Of a stretch of 64,000 nucleotides of DNA, positions 34,258 to 42,932 are shown in pieces. Source of the DNA: JAJAZB01 sp964244295 (lineage in GTDB: Bacteria > Bacteroidota > Bacteroidia > Cytophagales > Spirosomataceae); NCBI GenBank assembly GCA_964244295.1, contig CAXTIG010000004.1, forward strand, positions 62,001 through 126,000, in the 5' to 3' direction. The notes under the pieces are model-generated. The model had not been told where the DNA came from. It saw only the letters and a program-made list of their open reading frames with translations, and made no database searches. A program made the position numbers and the translations under genes. Every line of letters begins with the position of its first letter. Positions within the stretch are counted from its first letter, which is position 1.

Positions 34258-36920
34258 TCGCTGCGCAGGCTTTTGACGGGGTTGGTCAACGCGGCTTTGA
34301 TGCTTTGGAAGCTCACCGTCAGCAGGGCAATCGTCATGGCCAGCACTCCGGCCACGGCGAAGACCCACCACTCCAGGCTGATTTTGTAGGCGAAGTTTTG
34401 CAGCCATCGATGCATGGCGTACCAGGCCAGCGGCGTGGCCAGCAGCAGGGCGAGCAGCACCGGCTTCAGGAAATCCCTGACCAAGAGCGCGACGAGGCCC
34501 GTAACCGAAGCCCCCAGCACTTTGCGCACGCCGATTTCTTTCGTCCGTTGTTCGGCTGTGAACGTAGCCAGTCCGAATAACCCCAGGCACGCGATGAAGA
34601 TAGTCAGCAACGCAAACACGATGAGCAAGCGGCTCGTCGTTTGTTCGGCTTGGTACATGGCTTGGGATGCTTCGTCTAAGAACGAGTACTGGAATGGTTC
34701 GCCGGTACCGAGAGCATCCCAATGGCGCTTCGCCGATGCCAGTAATCCGGCTACGTCTGCCGCACGGGCTTTGACGATGATCGAGCCGCTGTTGTCGCGC
34801 AACAGCATGGCCATCGGTGCGATGGGTTCGTGCAGCGACCGTGTATGAAAATCCTTCACCACGCCAATAACGCGATACGTCTTATCGACCCTTTCCGGTA
34901 CGCCGGGTGCGACCAAGACACGTCCCAACGCCTGCTGGGTCCAGCCAAAGAACCGGACAGCGGCTTCGTTGATGATGACTCCCGCCGAGTCGGATGGGAA
35001 ATTGACTGAAAAATTGCGCCCCGCCTTCAATTGAATACCCAGCGTGGGCAGGTACTGATCGTCCACCCCAAAATACGTCAGCCGGGCCATTTTGGCGTTC
35101 TGGCCTTCAGGCTGCATTGCAATCAACCCAACGTTGTATCGGTCATTGGGCAGAAAACCCGATACACTGACGCGTACCACCCGGCTGTCCTGCGCCAATT
35201 GGCGGGCCAATGCCGATTCTTTGTTTTCCAACAGGCCCGTGCGCTCCAGTACCACCACCTGCTCTTTGTCGTAACCAAGTTTAGCGGACTGGATGTACCG
35301 CATTTGTTGGTATACGACGAGGGTGGCAATGATAAGACCAACCGATACAAAAAACTGAAACACTACCAACCCGCTCCGCAGGTTGAAGCGTGATGGACCA
35401 GCCGTTGGGATGCCGCCTTTCAGGGTTGCAACCGGTTTAAACGAGGCCAGGAAGAACGCGGGATAGCTGCCTGCCAGCGCACTCACCACTAGCCCAAATC
35501 CCACCAGACCGGGCATCAGCCAGGGCATCTCCGTCAGTTGAATGCGCAGCGTTTTGCCAGACAGGGTATTGAAAAAAGGAAGCAGTACCCACGCTAAACC
35601 AAGCGCCAGCATCAGCGATAGGGCCGTGAGCAGGGCTGATTCGCTCAGAAACTGCGCAACCAACCGACCCCGCGTCGAACCCAGCACCTTTCGGATGCCC
35701 ACTTCTTTGGCCCGTTTGGTAGCTCCGGCGGTACTGAGGTTGGTGAAATTGATGCAGGCCAACAACAGCATGAACAGCGCGACGGCTCCAAACAAGTACA
35801 CGTAGCGGATGTCCCCCCCCGGCTCCAGTTCGGTTTGGGGTTTGAGATCGGAGCGAAGGTGAATGTCGGTGAGGGGTTGCAGGAAGAGTCCCAAATCCGT
35901 ACCCTTCTGACGAAAGGCCGAACGGCTGACGCCCAGAAGTTTCTCAATCGGCGGAATCAGGTGCGTTTCGACTACTGGTTTCAATTTAGGCTCCAACTGC
36001 CGGTAGTCGTACCCTTCGGGCAACAACAGGTACGTAAAGAAGTTGGACATCAACCAGCTATCGCTGGCCGCAGCTCGATCGGCCACCAGCGACAGAAAGG
36101 CATCGGCATGAAAATGGGACTGCGACGGTACGTCGGCCATGACTCCCGTAACCGTGTAAGCCACCTTGTCGTCGAAAATGGTCAGCACCTTGCCGACGGG
36201 ATCAGTTTCTCCGAAAAACTGTTGCGCCATACGATGGCTAACCACGACCGTGTTGGGCTGCGCCAGGGGCGTCCGGGCATCACCATTCAACAAGGGCAGA
36301 CTAAACACCCGAAAAAGCGTCGGATCGGCCAGGGCGACCCGGTTATCGCGCAGGACTTTATCGCCGTAACTGACGCGGGGCGTTCCGGCCGAGCGTATCC
36401 GCACGGTAGCCTCAATCTCGGGAAAACGTTGCTGCAAGGCTCCGGCGACGGGAGCCATGACATTGGCTTCCTGGACGGATTCCCCGTTCAGCGTACCCCG
36501 TAGCACCACGCGCACGATGCGGTCGGCGTTGGCGTGAAAGCGGTCGTAGCGGAGTTCATCGTACACGTACAGGCCCATTAGTAGGCAAGCCGCAAGGCTG
36601 ATGGTCAGTCCTACTACGTTGATAACGGCGTGGTGTTTCTGCTTCAGAAGATTACGCCAGGCGATTTTGAAATAGTTCTGCAACATGAGCGAGTTGATTG
36701 AAACAGATTGATTGGAATCGTTGGGTGTTCGTTTAAAAGCGAAAGGCCGCAGGAAACCCAGTACTTCCGCCACGTACTGCCGCCTTGCCACCCGCTCGCC
36801 AAACAGATTTGTCCGTCGCTGAAAGCGCTCCTCCAAATCCCCCTGCACTTCCTCCAGCAGGTGCGGGGCGCAGAACGTTTCGAGCAGGCGAGCAGCCCAG
36901 CGGGGCGGAGACGGTTTCAT
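34254..36920 (-). CDS. FtsX-family orphan permease E3
   Basis: An 888-residue permease with start at 36918-36920 and ATGA overlaps at both ends (with E2 upstream and E4 downstream). The prefix CAPHLLEEVQGDLEERFQRR leads to a core that starts LMLQNYFKIAWRNLLKQKHH. The first FtsX domain reads CINFTNLSTAGATKRAKEVG, the second CLGLFGLATFTAEQRTKEIG, and the end is NPVKSLRSE. The whole core aligns well with D3, including the periplasmic FFTYLLLPEGYDYRQLEPKL segment. E3 and D3 therefore probably share a function, although only E3 has the prefix. Confidence 0.9.
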   Translation of the reverse strand: MKPSPPRWAARLLETFCAPHLLEEVQGDLEERFQRRTNLFGERVARRQYVAEVLGFLRPFAFKRTPNDSNQSVSINSLMLQNYFKIAWRNLLKQKHHAVINVVGLTISLAACLLMGLYVYDELRYDRFHANADRIVRVVLRGTLNGESVQEANVMAPVAGALQQRFPEIEATVRIRSAGTPRVSYGDKVLRDNRVALADPTLFRVFSLPLLNGDARTPLAQPNTVVVSHRMAQQFFGETDPVGKVLTIFDDKVAYTVTGVMADVPSQSHFHADAFLSLVADRAAASDSWLMSNFFTYLLLPEGYDYRQLEPKLKPVVETHLIPPIEKLLGVSRSAFRQKGTDLGLFLQPLTDIHLRSDLKPQTELEPGGDIRYVYLFGAVALFMLLLACINFTNLSTAGATKRAKEVGIRKVLGSTRGRLVAQFLSESALLTALSLMLALGLAWVLLPFFNTLSGKTLRIQLTEMPWLMPGLVGFGLVVSALAGSYPAFFLASFKPVATLKGGIPTAGPSRFNLRSGLVVFQFFVSVGLIIATLVVYQQMRYIQSAKLGYDKEQVVVLERTGLLENKESALARQLAQDSRVVRVSVSGFLPNDRYNVGLIAMQPEGQNAKMARLTYFGVDDQYLPTLGIQLKAGRNFSVNFPSDSAGVIINEAAVRFFGWTQQALGRVLVAPGVPERVDKTYRVIGVVKDFHTRSLHEPIAPMAMLLRDNSGSIIVKARAADVAGLLASAKRHWDALGTGEPFQYSFLDEASQAMYQAEQTTSRLLIVFALLTIFIACLGLFGLATFTAEQRTKEIGVRKVLGASVTGLVALLVRDFLKPVLLALLLATPLAWYAMHRWLQNFAYKISLEWWVFAVAGVLAMTIALLTVSFQSIKAALTNPVKSLRSE

Positions 36921-39601
36921 TCGCTGCGCAGGCTTTTGACGGGATTGGTCAGGGCGGCTTTCATAGACTGGAAACTGACCGTCAGCAGCGCGATGCCCAC
37001 CGCCAGCAGACCGGCCCCGGCGAACATCCACCACTCAATCGAAATCTTGTACTCGAAATCCTGAAGCCACGCAGTCATGACGTACCAGGCCACCGGCGAG
37101 GCGATAATCAGGGCCACCAGCACCAGCTTCAGAAAGTCGACCGAAAACAACCCGAAAATGTGGAGCGTCGACGCGCCGAGGGTTTTGCGAATGCCCACTT
37201 CCTTCGTCCGCGATTCGGCCATGAACGCCACCACGCCGTACAGCCCCAGGCAGCCGATGAACAGCGCAATGCCCGCCAGCAGCCGGAAGAGCACGAAGAA
37301 CCGCTCTTCGTTGCGGTAGAAATTATCGAGGGCTTCGTCCAGAAACTCGTACCGGAACACGAAGTCGGGGAAGGTACTCGTCCAGGATGTTTCAACCGTT
37401 TTCAACAGTTGGCTGACGGCCTCCGTACCGCCCTGCCGGGTAGAGAACTTGATGCTCAACCGGCTGTACGTGTCCTGAAGAGTGGTAATGACGGCGGGCT
37501 GAGTCCGCTGGTGCAGCGAGAAGGTGTTGAAGTCTTTCACGACACCCACGATGGGTTTTTTAACCTTGCTCCCACCAAATCCACTCAGGTTTTTGCCTAG
37601 AATTTGCTGCGGGTCGCTGATGCCCATTCGTTTCACGAACGACTCATTCACCACAAACTCCCGCATGGTGTCGGCGGGTTGGTGAATGCGGCCCGCCACC
37701 AGCTTCAAGCCGTAGGTGTGGAAGTAGGCGGTGTCCGCCGGGCGCATCACCACGACGAAGTCAGCGTCTTTGGCGGCGTTGTCGTACCGAAAGCCCGTGT
37801 ACCAATTGCGATTCGCCGAGGGCGTCGATAAGCTGTAACTCATCGACTGGATGCCTGCCTGCCCCGCGAGTTTTGCCCAGAACGCCTGGAGTTGAGCGGG
37901 CTCTTTTTTGTCGGGAAGGGGCACCGTCAGGATGGCTTCCTGGTCGTAGCCGAGGTCGGCCGAGCGGAAGTGGCGCATCTGCGCGTAAGCCACGAGGGTA
38001 GCGATGATTAGCATCTGCGAGATAGCGAACTGCCCCACGATCAGGCCCCGGCGGAGCGTCAGCGGACTACGGGATGTCGAACGGATTTTGCCTTTCAGGG
38101 CCAGAACCGGCTGGTACCCTGAGAGCACCAACGCTGGGTAAAAACCTGCCAGCAGGGTCGTGACGACGGCCAGCAGCAGCAGAAAACCGAGAATTGCCGG
38201 GTCGAAAAGCGCCGCCGGCTTCAGCCGGACGTTGAGCAGTTCGACTACGCAGGGAAGCGCGAGGTACGCCACGAGCAGCGCCAGCACCACGGCCAGGCCC
38301 GTGAGCAAGCCGGTTTCGCCCAGATACTGCCGCACCAACTGCGCCCGCGAACTGCCTAGTACCTTCCGCACACCCACTTCCTTCGCCCGCCGAAGGGCCT
38401 GCGCCGTGGCTAAATTGATGAAGTTGACGCAAGCCGTGATGAGGATGAACAGACCGATCAGCGCCATGCCCCAAATCGTTTCCCGGCTCACGGTACGATT
38501 GGCAAAGTTGCCCGTGCGGGTATCGACGTGAATCTGCGTGAGCGGTTGCAGTTCGTAGCGCAGGTTTTTCGCGTCGTCGGGTTGGTGGTATTTGTTCACG
38601 AACGCGACCAATTGTCGCTCCATCGCCACCGAAGTCCGTTCGACAGGCAGCTTCAGGTAAATCTGCGCCTGGCCGGAGTTCGACCGCCAGTCGTCCCACG
38701 CTGTATTCGCGCCGTAGGCGTTCAGCGAAGCAAACGACAGCAGGACCTCAAAGGGTACGCTGCTCGTGACGGGCGGGTCTTGGACGAGGCCGGTCACGAT
38801 GAAATCCATCTTGTTTTCCACCCGGATCCGTTGTCCCATCGGGTTTCGGTTCCCGAAATACTTCCGTGCCATCCGCTCCGAAAGCACGACCGTATTCGGG
38901 TTGGCGAGCGAGGTTTCGGGACTGCCGTTTTTCCACTGGAAATCAAACAGCCGGAAATACGCGGGTTCGACGAAGGCCATCGTGCCCACTTCCTGCTCGA
39001 ATTTCTTCATGGTACCCGTTCGGACGATGCCTTCGACCTCGTGGACCAGTGTCACCTGGCGGCTGAGATCCGGGAAGTCGGCACGCAGGGCGGCTAAGGC
39101 CGGAAGCGGAACGCCCACGTTGCGGCTATCGCTTTCGGCATTGCGGTATCCCGTGACGAGTCGATAAATCCGGTCGGCCTGGGCGTGGTGCCGGTCGTAG
39201 CTGAGTTCGTAGCGAATGGCCAGAAACAACAGCAGGCAGCAGGCCAGCCCGAGCGTCAACCCGACGACGTTGATGACCGTGTAATTGCAGTTGCGGCGCA
39301 GGGCGCGGAGGGCGGTGGTGAGGTAATTGCGGAGCATATCTGGGTTGAGAAAAGAGGTGGTCTGGCATTCCGGTTGAGAAAACTCACTACGCTGGTGTTT
39401 CAAGAAAAAAGGGCCACCTAGCCTGGGCCGCAGAAACCCCAGCACTTCGACCGCGTACTGCCGCCGCGCCACCCGCACCCCGAACAGCGCAACCCGTCGC
39501 CGAAAGCGCTCCTCCAAATCCCCCTGCACTTCCTCCAGCAGATGTGGAGCGCAGAAGGTTTCGAGCAGGCGAGCAGCCCAGCGGGGCGGAGACGGTTTCA
39601 T
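36917..39601 (-). CDS. FtsX-family orphan permease E2
   Basis: An 894-residue permease whose ATG (39599-39601) overlaps the E1 stop. The prefix MKPSPPRWAARLLETFCAPH is identical in its first 20 residues to that of E3. The core starts DMLRNYLTTALRALRRNCNY, with TM1 at about 108-129. The first FtsX domain has CVNFINLATAQALRRAKEVG and the second GCLGLYGVVAFMAESRTKEV, ending NPVKSLRSE. The LATAQAL and LYG variants group it with D2 and E1. The first periplasmic domain (about 130-370) contains the RTYR/RIYRLVT and FVEPAYFRLFDF segments usual for MacB_PCD domains. Confidence 0.9.
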   Translation of the reverse strand: MKPSPPRWAARLLETFCAPHLLEEVQGDLEERFRRRVALFGVRVARRQYAVEVLGFLRPRLGGPFFLKHQRSEFSQPECQTTSFLNPDMLRNYLTTALRALRRNCNYTVINVVGLTLGLACCLLLFLAIRYELSYDRHHAQADRIYRLVTGYRNAESDSRNVGVPLPALAALRADFPDLSRQVTLVHEVEGIVRTGTMKKFEQEVGTMAFVEPAYFRLFDFQWKNGSPETSLANPNTVVLSERMARKYFGNRNPMGQRIRVENKMDFIVTGLVQDPPVTSSVPFEVLLSFASLNAYGANTAWDDWRSNSGQAQIYLKLPVERTSVAMERQLVAFVNKYHQPDDAKNLRYELQPLTQIHVDTRTGNFANRTVSRETIWGMALIGLFILITACVNFINLATAQALRRAKEVGVRKVLGSSRAQLVRQYLGETGLLTGLAVVLALLVAYLALPCVVELLNVRLKPAALFDPAILGFLLLLAVVTTLLAGFYPALVLSGYQPVLALKGKIRSTSRSPLTLRRGLIVGQFAISQMLIIATLVAYAQMRHFRSADLGYDQEAILTVPLPDKKEPAQLQAFWAKLAGQAGIQSMSYSLSTPSANRNWYTGFRYDNAAKDADFVVVMRPADTAYFHTYGLKLVAGRIHQPADTMREFVVNESFVKRMGISDPQQILGKNLSGFGGSKVKKPIVGVVKDFNTFSLHQRTQPAVITTLQDTYSRLSIKFSTRQGGTEAVSQLLKTVETSWTSTFPDFVFRYEFLDEALDNFYRNEERFFVLFRLLAGIALFIGCLGLYGVVAFMAESRTKEVGIRKTLGASTLHIFGLFSVDFLKLVLVALIIASPVAWYVMTAWLQDFEYKISIEWWMFAGAGLLAVGIALLTVSFQSMKAALTNPVKSLRSE

Positions 39602-42234
39602 TCGCTGCGGAGGCTTTTAGCGGGATTCGTAAAAACCGCCTTCAGCGATTCGTAGGAAACGGTGAGGAGCGTAACCGCGACGGTGAGGGCAAACGTAGCC
39701 GCAAACACCCACCAGCCCAGGCTCACGTGCGAGGCGTAACGCTGGAGCCAGCCGCTCATCAGCCAACCGCCCAGCGGAGCCGCCACCAGGAATCCCAGCA
39801 CGGCCAGTTTGCCAAACTCCCGCCCAAACAGCCAAAGGAGTTCGTTCAAGCCCGCACCGAGTACCTTTCGCACGCCAATTTCTTTGGTTTTCACTTCGGC
39901 CATGTAGGCCACCAGACCGTACAGCCCCAGGCAACCAATCAGGATGGCGATGAGGGAAAATACTTGAATCAGCCCCAGTAAAATCTGCTCGGTAAGGTAA
40001 AACTCGCGCACCTGATCATCGAGGAAACTGGCCCGGAAGACCCGCTCAGGAAACTGCTCGTTCCAGACCTGCTCCACGGTCTTTAGCGTTGCGGGTAGGT
40101 TGGCGGGGGCCAGTTTGAGAGCGGCCATGTGGTTTTCGGAAGTCTGATTCAGCAGGGTCACGGGTTGAATCCCCGCCTGCCAGTCGCCCAGGTGGAAATC
40201 GGCTACCACGCCCACGATGGTTCGCTCGGTATCCCACAGCCGGAGGCGCTTGCCCAGCACCTCGGCGGGCACGCGCAGGCCCAGTTGCCGAAGCATCGTT
40301 TGGTTGATAAGCGCCTCGCGCCGGGTCGAGTCATTAGAGCGGAAGTTCCGCCCGGCCATCAGCTTCAGGCCAAACAGCGGCACGTACTGGTCGTCGCCGA
40401 CTTTCACGGTGGTGGGAAATTTCTCAGGAGCGCGGCGGTCTTCAAACGTGAACGGAACCGGTCCCCGCTGGAACGCGGCGGGTGGGTCGGCCCCCAGCGC
40501 CACCGCTTCCACTCCCGGCACCTGCCGCAGCCGCTCGCGCAGGGTTTGCTGTTTCAGGGGGTCGGGCGTCGTGACGGGTACGGTGAGGATGGCTTCTTTT
40601 CGAAAACCCAAATCGGCTTCCTGCATGTGGTGAACCTGGGCCGTCATGACCAGCGCCACGAGTACAAAAAGCTGGGTGATGAAAAACTGCACCACCACCA
40701 GCCCCCGCCGTACCGAGGTACCGCCCACCTGCCGGGCCGTCAGGTGCCCACTCAAGGCGATCACCGGGCGAAACCGGGCCATCATCAGCGCGGGGTACAG
40801 TCCCGCCAGCAAAATAACGCCGAGCACCAGCCCGCTAAACCAGCCGAGCGAAGCCGGGCGGAAAAGCTGAAACACAGAAAGGTCAGCGTTGAGCATCGCC
40901 AGGGCCTGGTTGAGCCGGGGCAGGTTAAGCTCCACCAACAAAAGAGCCAACGCCACTGCCGCCAGCGTGACGAGGGCGGTTTCAAGCAAAAACTGCCCAA
41001 CCAGTTGCCAACGCGTGCTGCCCATCGCTTTCCGGACTCCCACTTCCTTGGCGCGTTTGAGCGCCCGGGCGGTGGCGATGTTGATGAAATTGATGCAGGC
41101 CGCCGCAATCAGGAAGAGTCCCACCAGAATCAGCGCGTAGAGAATCGGCAGCGGTGCCCGACCGCCGTAGCGGGGGTTGTGGTTCAATTCACTTAGCGGC
41201 AGGGCGTGAAATTCAAAGTGCCGGGCATCTTCGGCGGAAAGGTATTTTTTTCCAATTTCCGGAAAAACGCCCACCAACCGCTCCACGGGCGTGCCTTCGC
41301 GCAGGGCGACGAAGCACAGCGTCGAGGGACCTTCCCAGCGTTGCATCAGCAGCGGATTGCCCAACACGCCGGGCAGGGTGGCGTAGGAAATGAAGACGTC
41401 GAAATGCAGCTTGGTGTTCGAGGGCAGGTTTTTCACGATGCCCGTCACCGTCAGGTTGGTTCGGTTGTCGAGCCGCAGAATCCGACCGATGGGGTTGGCG
41501 TCATCGAAGTATTTTTGGGCGTAGCGTTCCGACAGCACTACCGCGTTCGGGGCCGACAGGGCCGCGTTGGGGTCGCCCTGCGCCCACTCCACGTCGAAGA
41601 CGTTGAAAAACTGCGGTTCGGCGAAGCAGACGTTTCGCGATTCTTCAAATTTCCGGCTAACGCCTTTTTTGCCGTCGGGTACCCCCAGCGTTTTCCCAAA
41701 CGCCAGCTCGACCCGGGCGGCGGTTTCCACGAACGGGTAGTCGCGCCGCAGCACCTCGCCCAGGGGACGGGGGACGGCATCGGTCGGCACCACGTTTTCG
41801 TGCCGGATGTCGGTCACGACCCAGTACGTTCGGTGGGCTTTGGCGTGGTAGCGGTCAAAGCTGAACAGGAAACCGACCAGCAGGAAAATCAGAATGCCAC
41901 TGCCCAGGCCAACGGAAAGGCCCACGATGCTGATGGCGCTCGTGGTGCGGTCGCGCCGAAGGTTGCGAAGGGCCGTGGTGAAGTAGTTGCGGAGCATGGT
42001 TGGTTTTGAAAAAAGGTTTTGAACCTCGTCAGGTCGTTGTTTCAGGGCGAAGGGCCGCAGGAAACTGAGCACCTCCGTCACGTACTGCTTGCGGGCTACA
42101 CGCACCCCGAATAGTCTCACCCGCCGCTCAAAGCGCTCCTCCAAATCCCCCTGCACTTCCTCCAGCAAGTGCGGAGCGCAGCAGGTTTCGAGCAGGCGGC
42201 TGGCCCAGCGGGGCGGTGAGTGGGGTGGTTTCAT
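39598..42234 (-). CDS. FtsX-family orphan permease E1
   Basis: An 878-residue permease and the first transporter of operon E. The ATG at 42232-42234 overlaps the PadR TGA as ATGA; an upstream in-frame ATG (42274-42276) would lie inside PadR and lacks the canonical MKPPHSPPRWASRLL start. The prefix is CAPHLLEEVQGDLEERFERR. The first FtsX domain has CINFINIATARALKRAKEVG and the last GCLGLYGLVAYMAEVKTKEI. It ends NPAKSLRSE, with Ala where all other copies have Val, and the last helix pair is also atypical (SGWLQRYASHVSLGWWVFAA). It is the most divergent core of operon E. Confidence 0.9.
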   Translation of the reverse strand: MKPPHSPPRWASRLLETCCAPHLLEEVQGDLEERFERRVRLFGVRVARKQYVTEVLSFLRPFALKQRPDEVQNLFSKPTMLRNYFTTALRNLRRDRTTSAISIVGLSVGLGSGILIFLLVGFLFSFDRYHAKAHRTYWVVTDIRHENVVPTDAVPRPLGEVLRRDYPFVETAARVELAFGKTLGVPDGKKGVSRKFEESRNVCFAEPQFFNVFDVEWAQGDPNAALSAPNAVVLSERYAQKYFDDANPIGRILRLDNRTNLTVTGIVKNLPSNTKLHFDVFISYATLPGVLGNPLLMQRWEGPSTLCFVALREGTPVERLVGVFPEIGKKYLSAEDARHFEFHALPLSELNHNPRYGGRAPLPILYALILVGLFLIAAACINFINIATARALKRAKEVGVRKAMGSTRWQLVGQFLLETALVTLAAVALALLLVELNLPRLNQALAMLNADLSVFQLFRPASLGWFSGLVLGVILLAGLYPALMMARFRPVIALSGHLTARQVGGTSVRRGLVVVQFFITQLFVLVALVMTAQVHHMQEADLGFRKEAILTVPVTTPDPLKQQTLRERLRQVPGVEAVALGADPPAAFQRGPVPFTFEDRRAPEKFPTTVKVGDDQYVPLFGLKLMAGRNFRSNDSTRREALINQTMLRQLGLRVPAEVLGKRLRLWDTERTIVGVVADFHLGDWQAGIQPVTLLNQTSENHMAALKLAPANLPATLKTVEQVWNEQFPERVFRASFLDDQVREFYLTEQILLGLIQVFSLIAILIGCLGLYGLVAYMAEVKTKEIGVRKVLGAGLNELLWLFGREFGKLAVLGFLVAAPLGGWLMSGWLQRYASHVSLGWWVFAATFALTVAVTLLTVSYESLKAVFTNPAKSLRSE

Positions 42235-42569
42235 ACCCCGAACACCGGCAACGTCTGCGGCGAAATCGCGTCCCACAACCGCTCGCGCACGGCGCGGATG
42301 TCGCTCAGGGCACGACTCCCCAGCACGGTCACGTTGAACAGGCGCTTGCGCCGCCCACCACGCTCGGCGGTGGCTTCGCCCAGGCGCGATTTCAACATTC
42401 CTTTTTCTTCCAACCGGTGCAGGGCCGCGTGAACGGCGCTCAGGCTCACGGTCCGGCCCGTTTGCCGCTCCAGTTCGTCGGTGATGGCCACGCCGTAGGC
42501 TCCTTCGCCGAGCACGGCCACGGTCAGGAGGACGACTTCTTCAAACTCACCCAGGTACGTTCGTCGCAT
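42231..42569 (-). CDS. PadR-family transcriptional regulator (cluster E)
   Basis: A 112-residue PadR protein. LGEFEEVVLLTVAVLGEGAY is followed by TVSLSAVHAALHRLEEKGML as the recognition region and AERGGRRKRLFNVTVLG as the wing. It opens a five-gene operon (PadR-E1-E2-E3-E4) in which every junction is a 4-base ATGA overlap, so PadR is made in fixed ratio with four permeases. Such coupling is more typical of a regulator that watches its own operon than of a global one. Upstream lie a weak -24-like element and two dyads. Confidence 0.92.
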   Translation of the reverse strand: MRRTYLGEFEEVVLLTVAVLGEGAYGVAITDELERQTGRTVSLSAVHAALHRLEEKGMLKSRLGEATAERGGRRKRLFNVTVLGSRALSDIRAVRERLWDAISPQTLPVFGV

Positions 42570-42596
42570 GATTTCAGGATTACTTCAAGTTTTGCA

Positions 42597-42612
42597 GAAA
42601 AAACCTTTGCCA
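42597..42612 (-). promoter_or_regulatory. Candidate sigma-54-like -24/-12 element, PadR cluster E
   Basis: On the minus strand it reads TGGCAAAGGTTTTTTC and ends 27 bases before the PadR start. The -24 half is good, the -12 half is only T-rich. Confidence 0.35.
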
Positions 42613-42665
42613 GGGGGCTGAAACCTGATTTGCCGCGCAGAATCGGCTTTTTTGGAAAACTCAGC

Positions 42666-42702
42666 TGTCCGATTCTGGACAACGTTCGTCCGGTAGAGGA
42701 CG
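42666..42702. promoter_or_regulatory. Paired TGTCCG-type dyads upstream of PadR cluster E
   Basis: TGTCCGATTCTGGACA (42666-42681) and CGTCCGGTAGAGGACG (42687-42702) start 21 bases apart, about 54 bases above the -24-like element. The rest of 42570-42932 shows no gene that I can support; it must also carry the promoter of the rightward gene at 42933. Confidence 0.6.
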
Positions 42703-42932
42703 GGCTGCCCGCCTGATTCCTACTTTTTTGAACAACCGGGTTGTTCACTCCCAACCTGGCCTCGAAGCGTAGTCAGGCCGGAGGAGGTTTGGAAGATAAA
42801 ACAGGCAACAAAATTGGAAAGCGATCGATTTCAACCGCTAATCCCGGCGGCTCCGCCGCTCGTCCCACCCGTGCAACCGACCCGTGCCGTTGCCCATCTT
42901 CCCCGCAAACAACCAAAATCAACGCTTCAGCC

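Noticed and set aside
4879..42234. Reading the array as several complete MacAB-TolC efflux systems
   Set aside because: No ATPase, adaptor or outer-membrane channel gene is present in 37 kb; only permeases and PadR regulators are.
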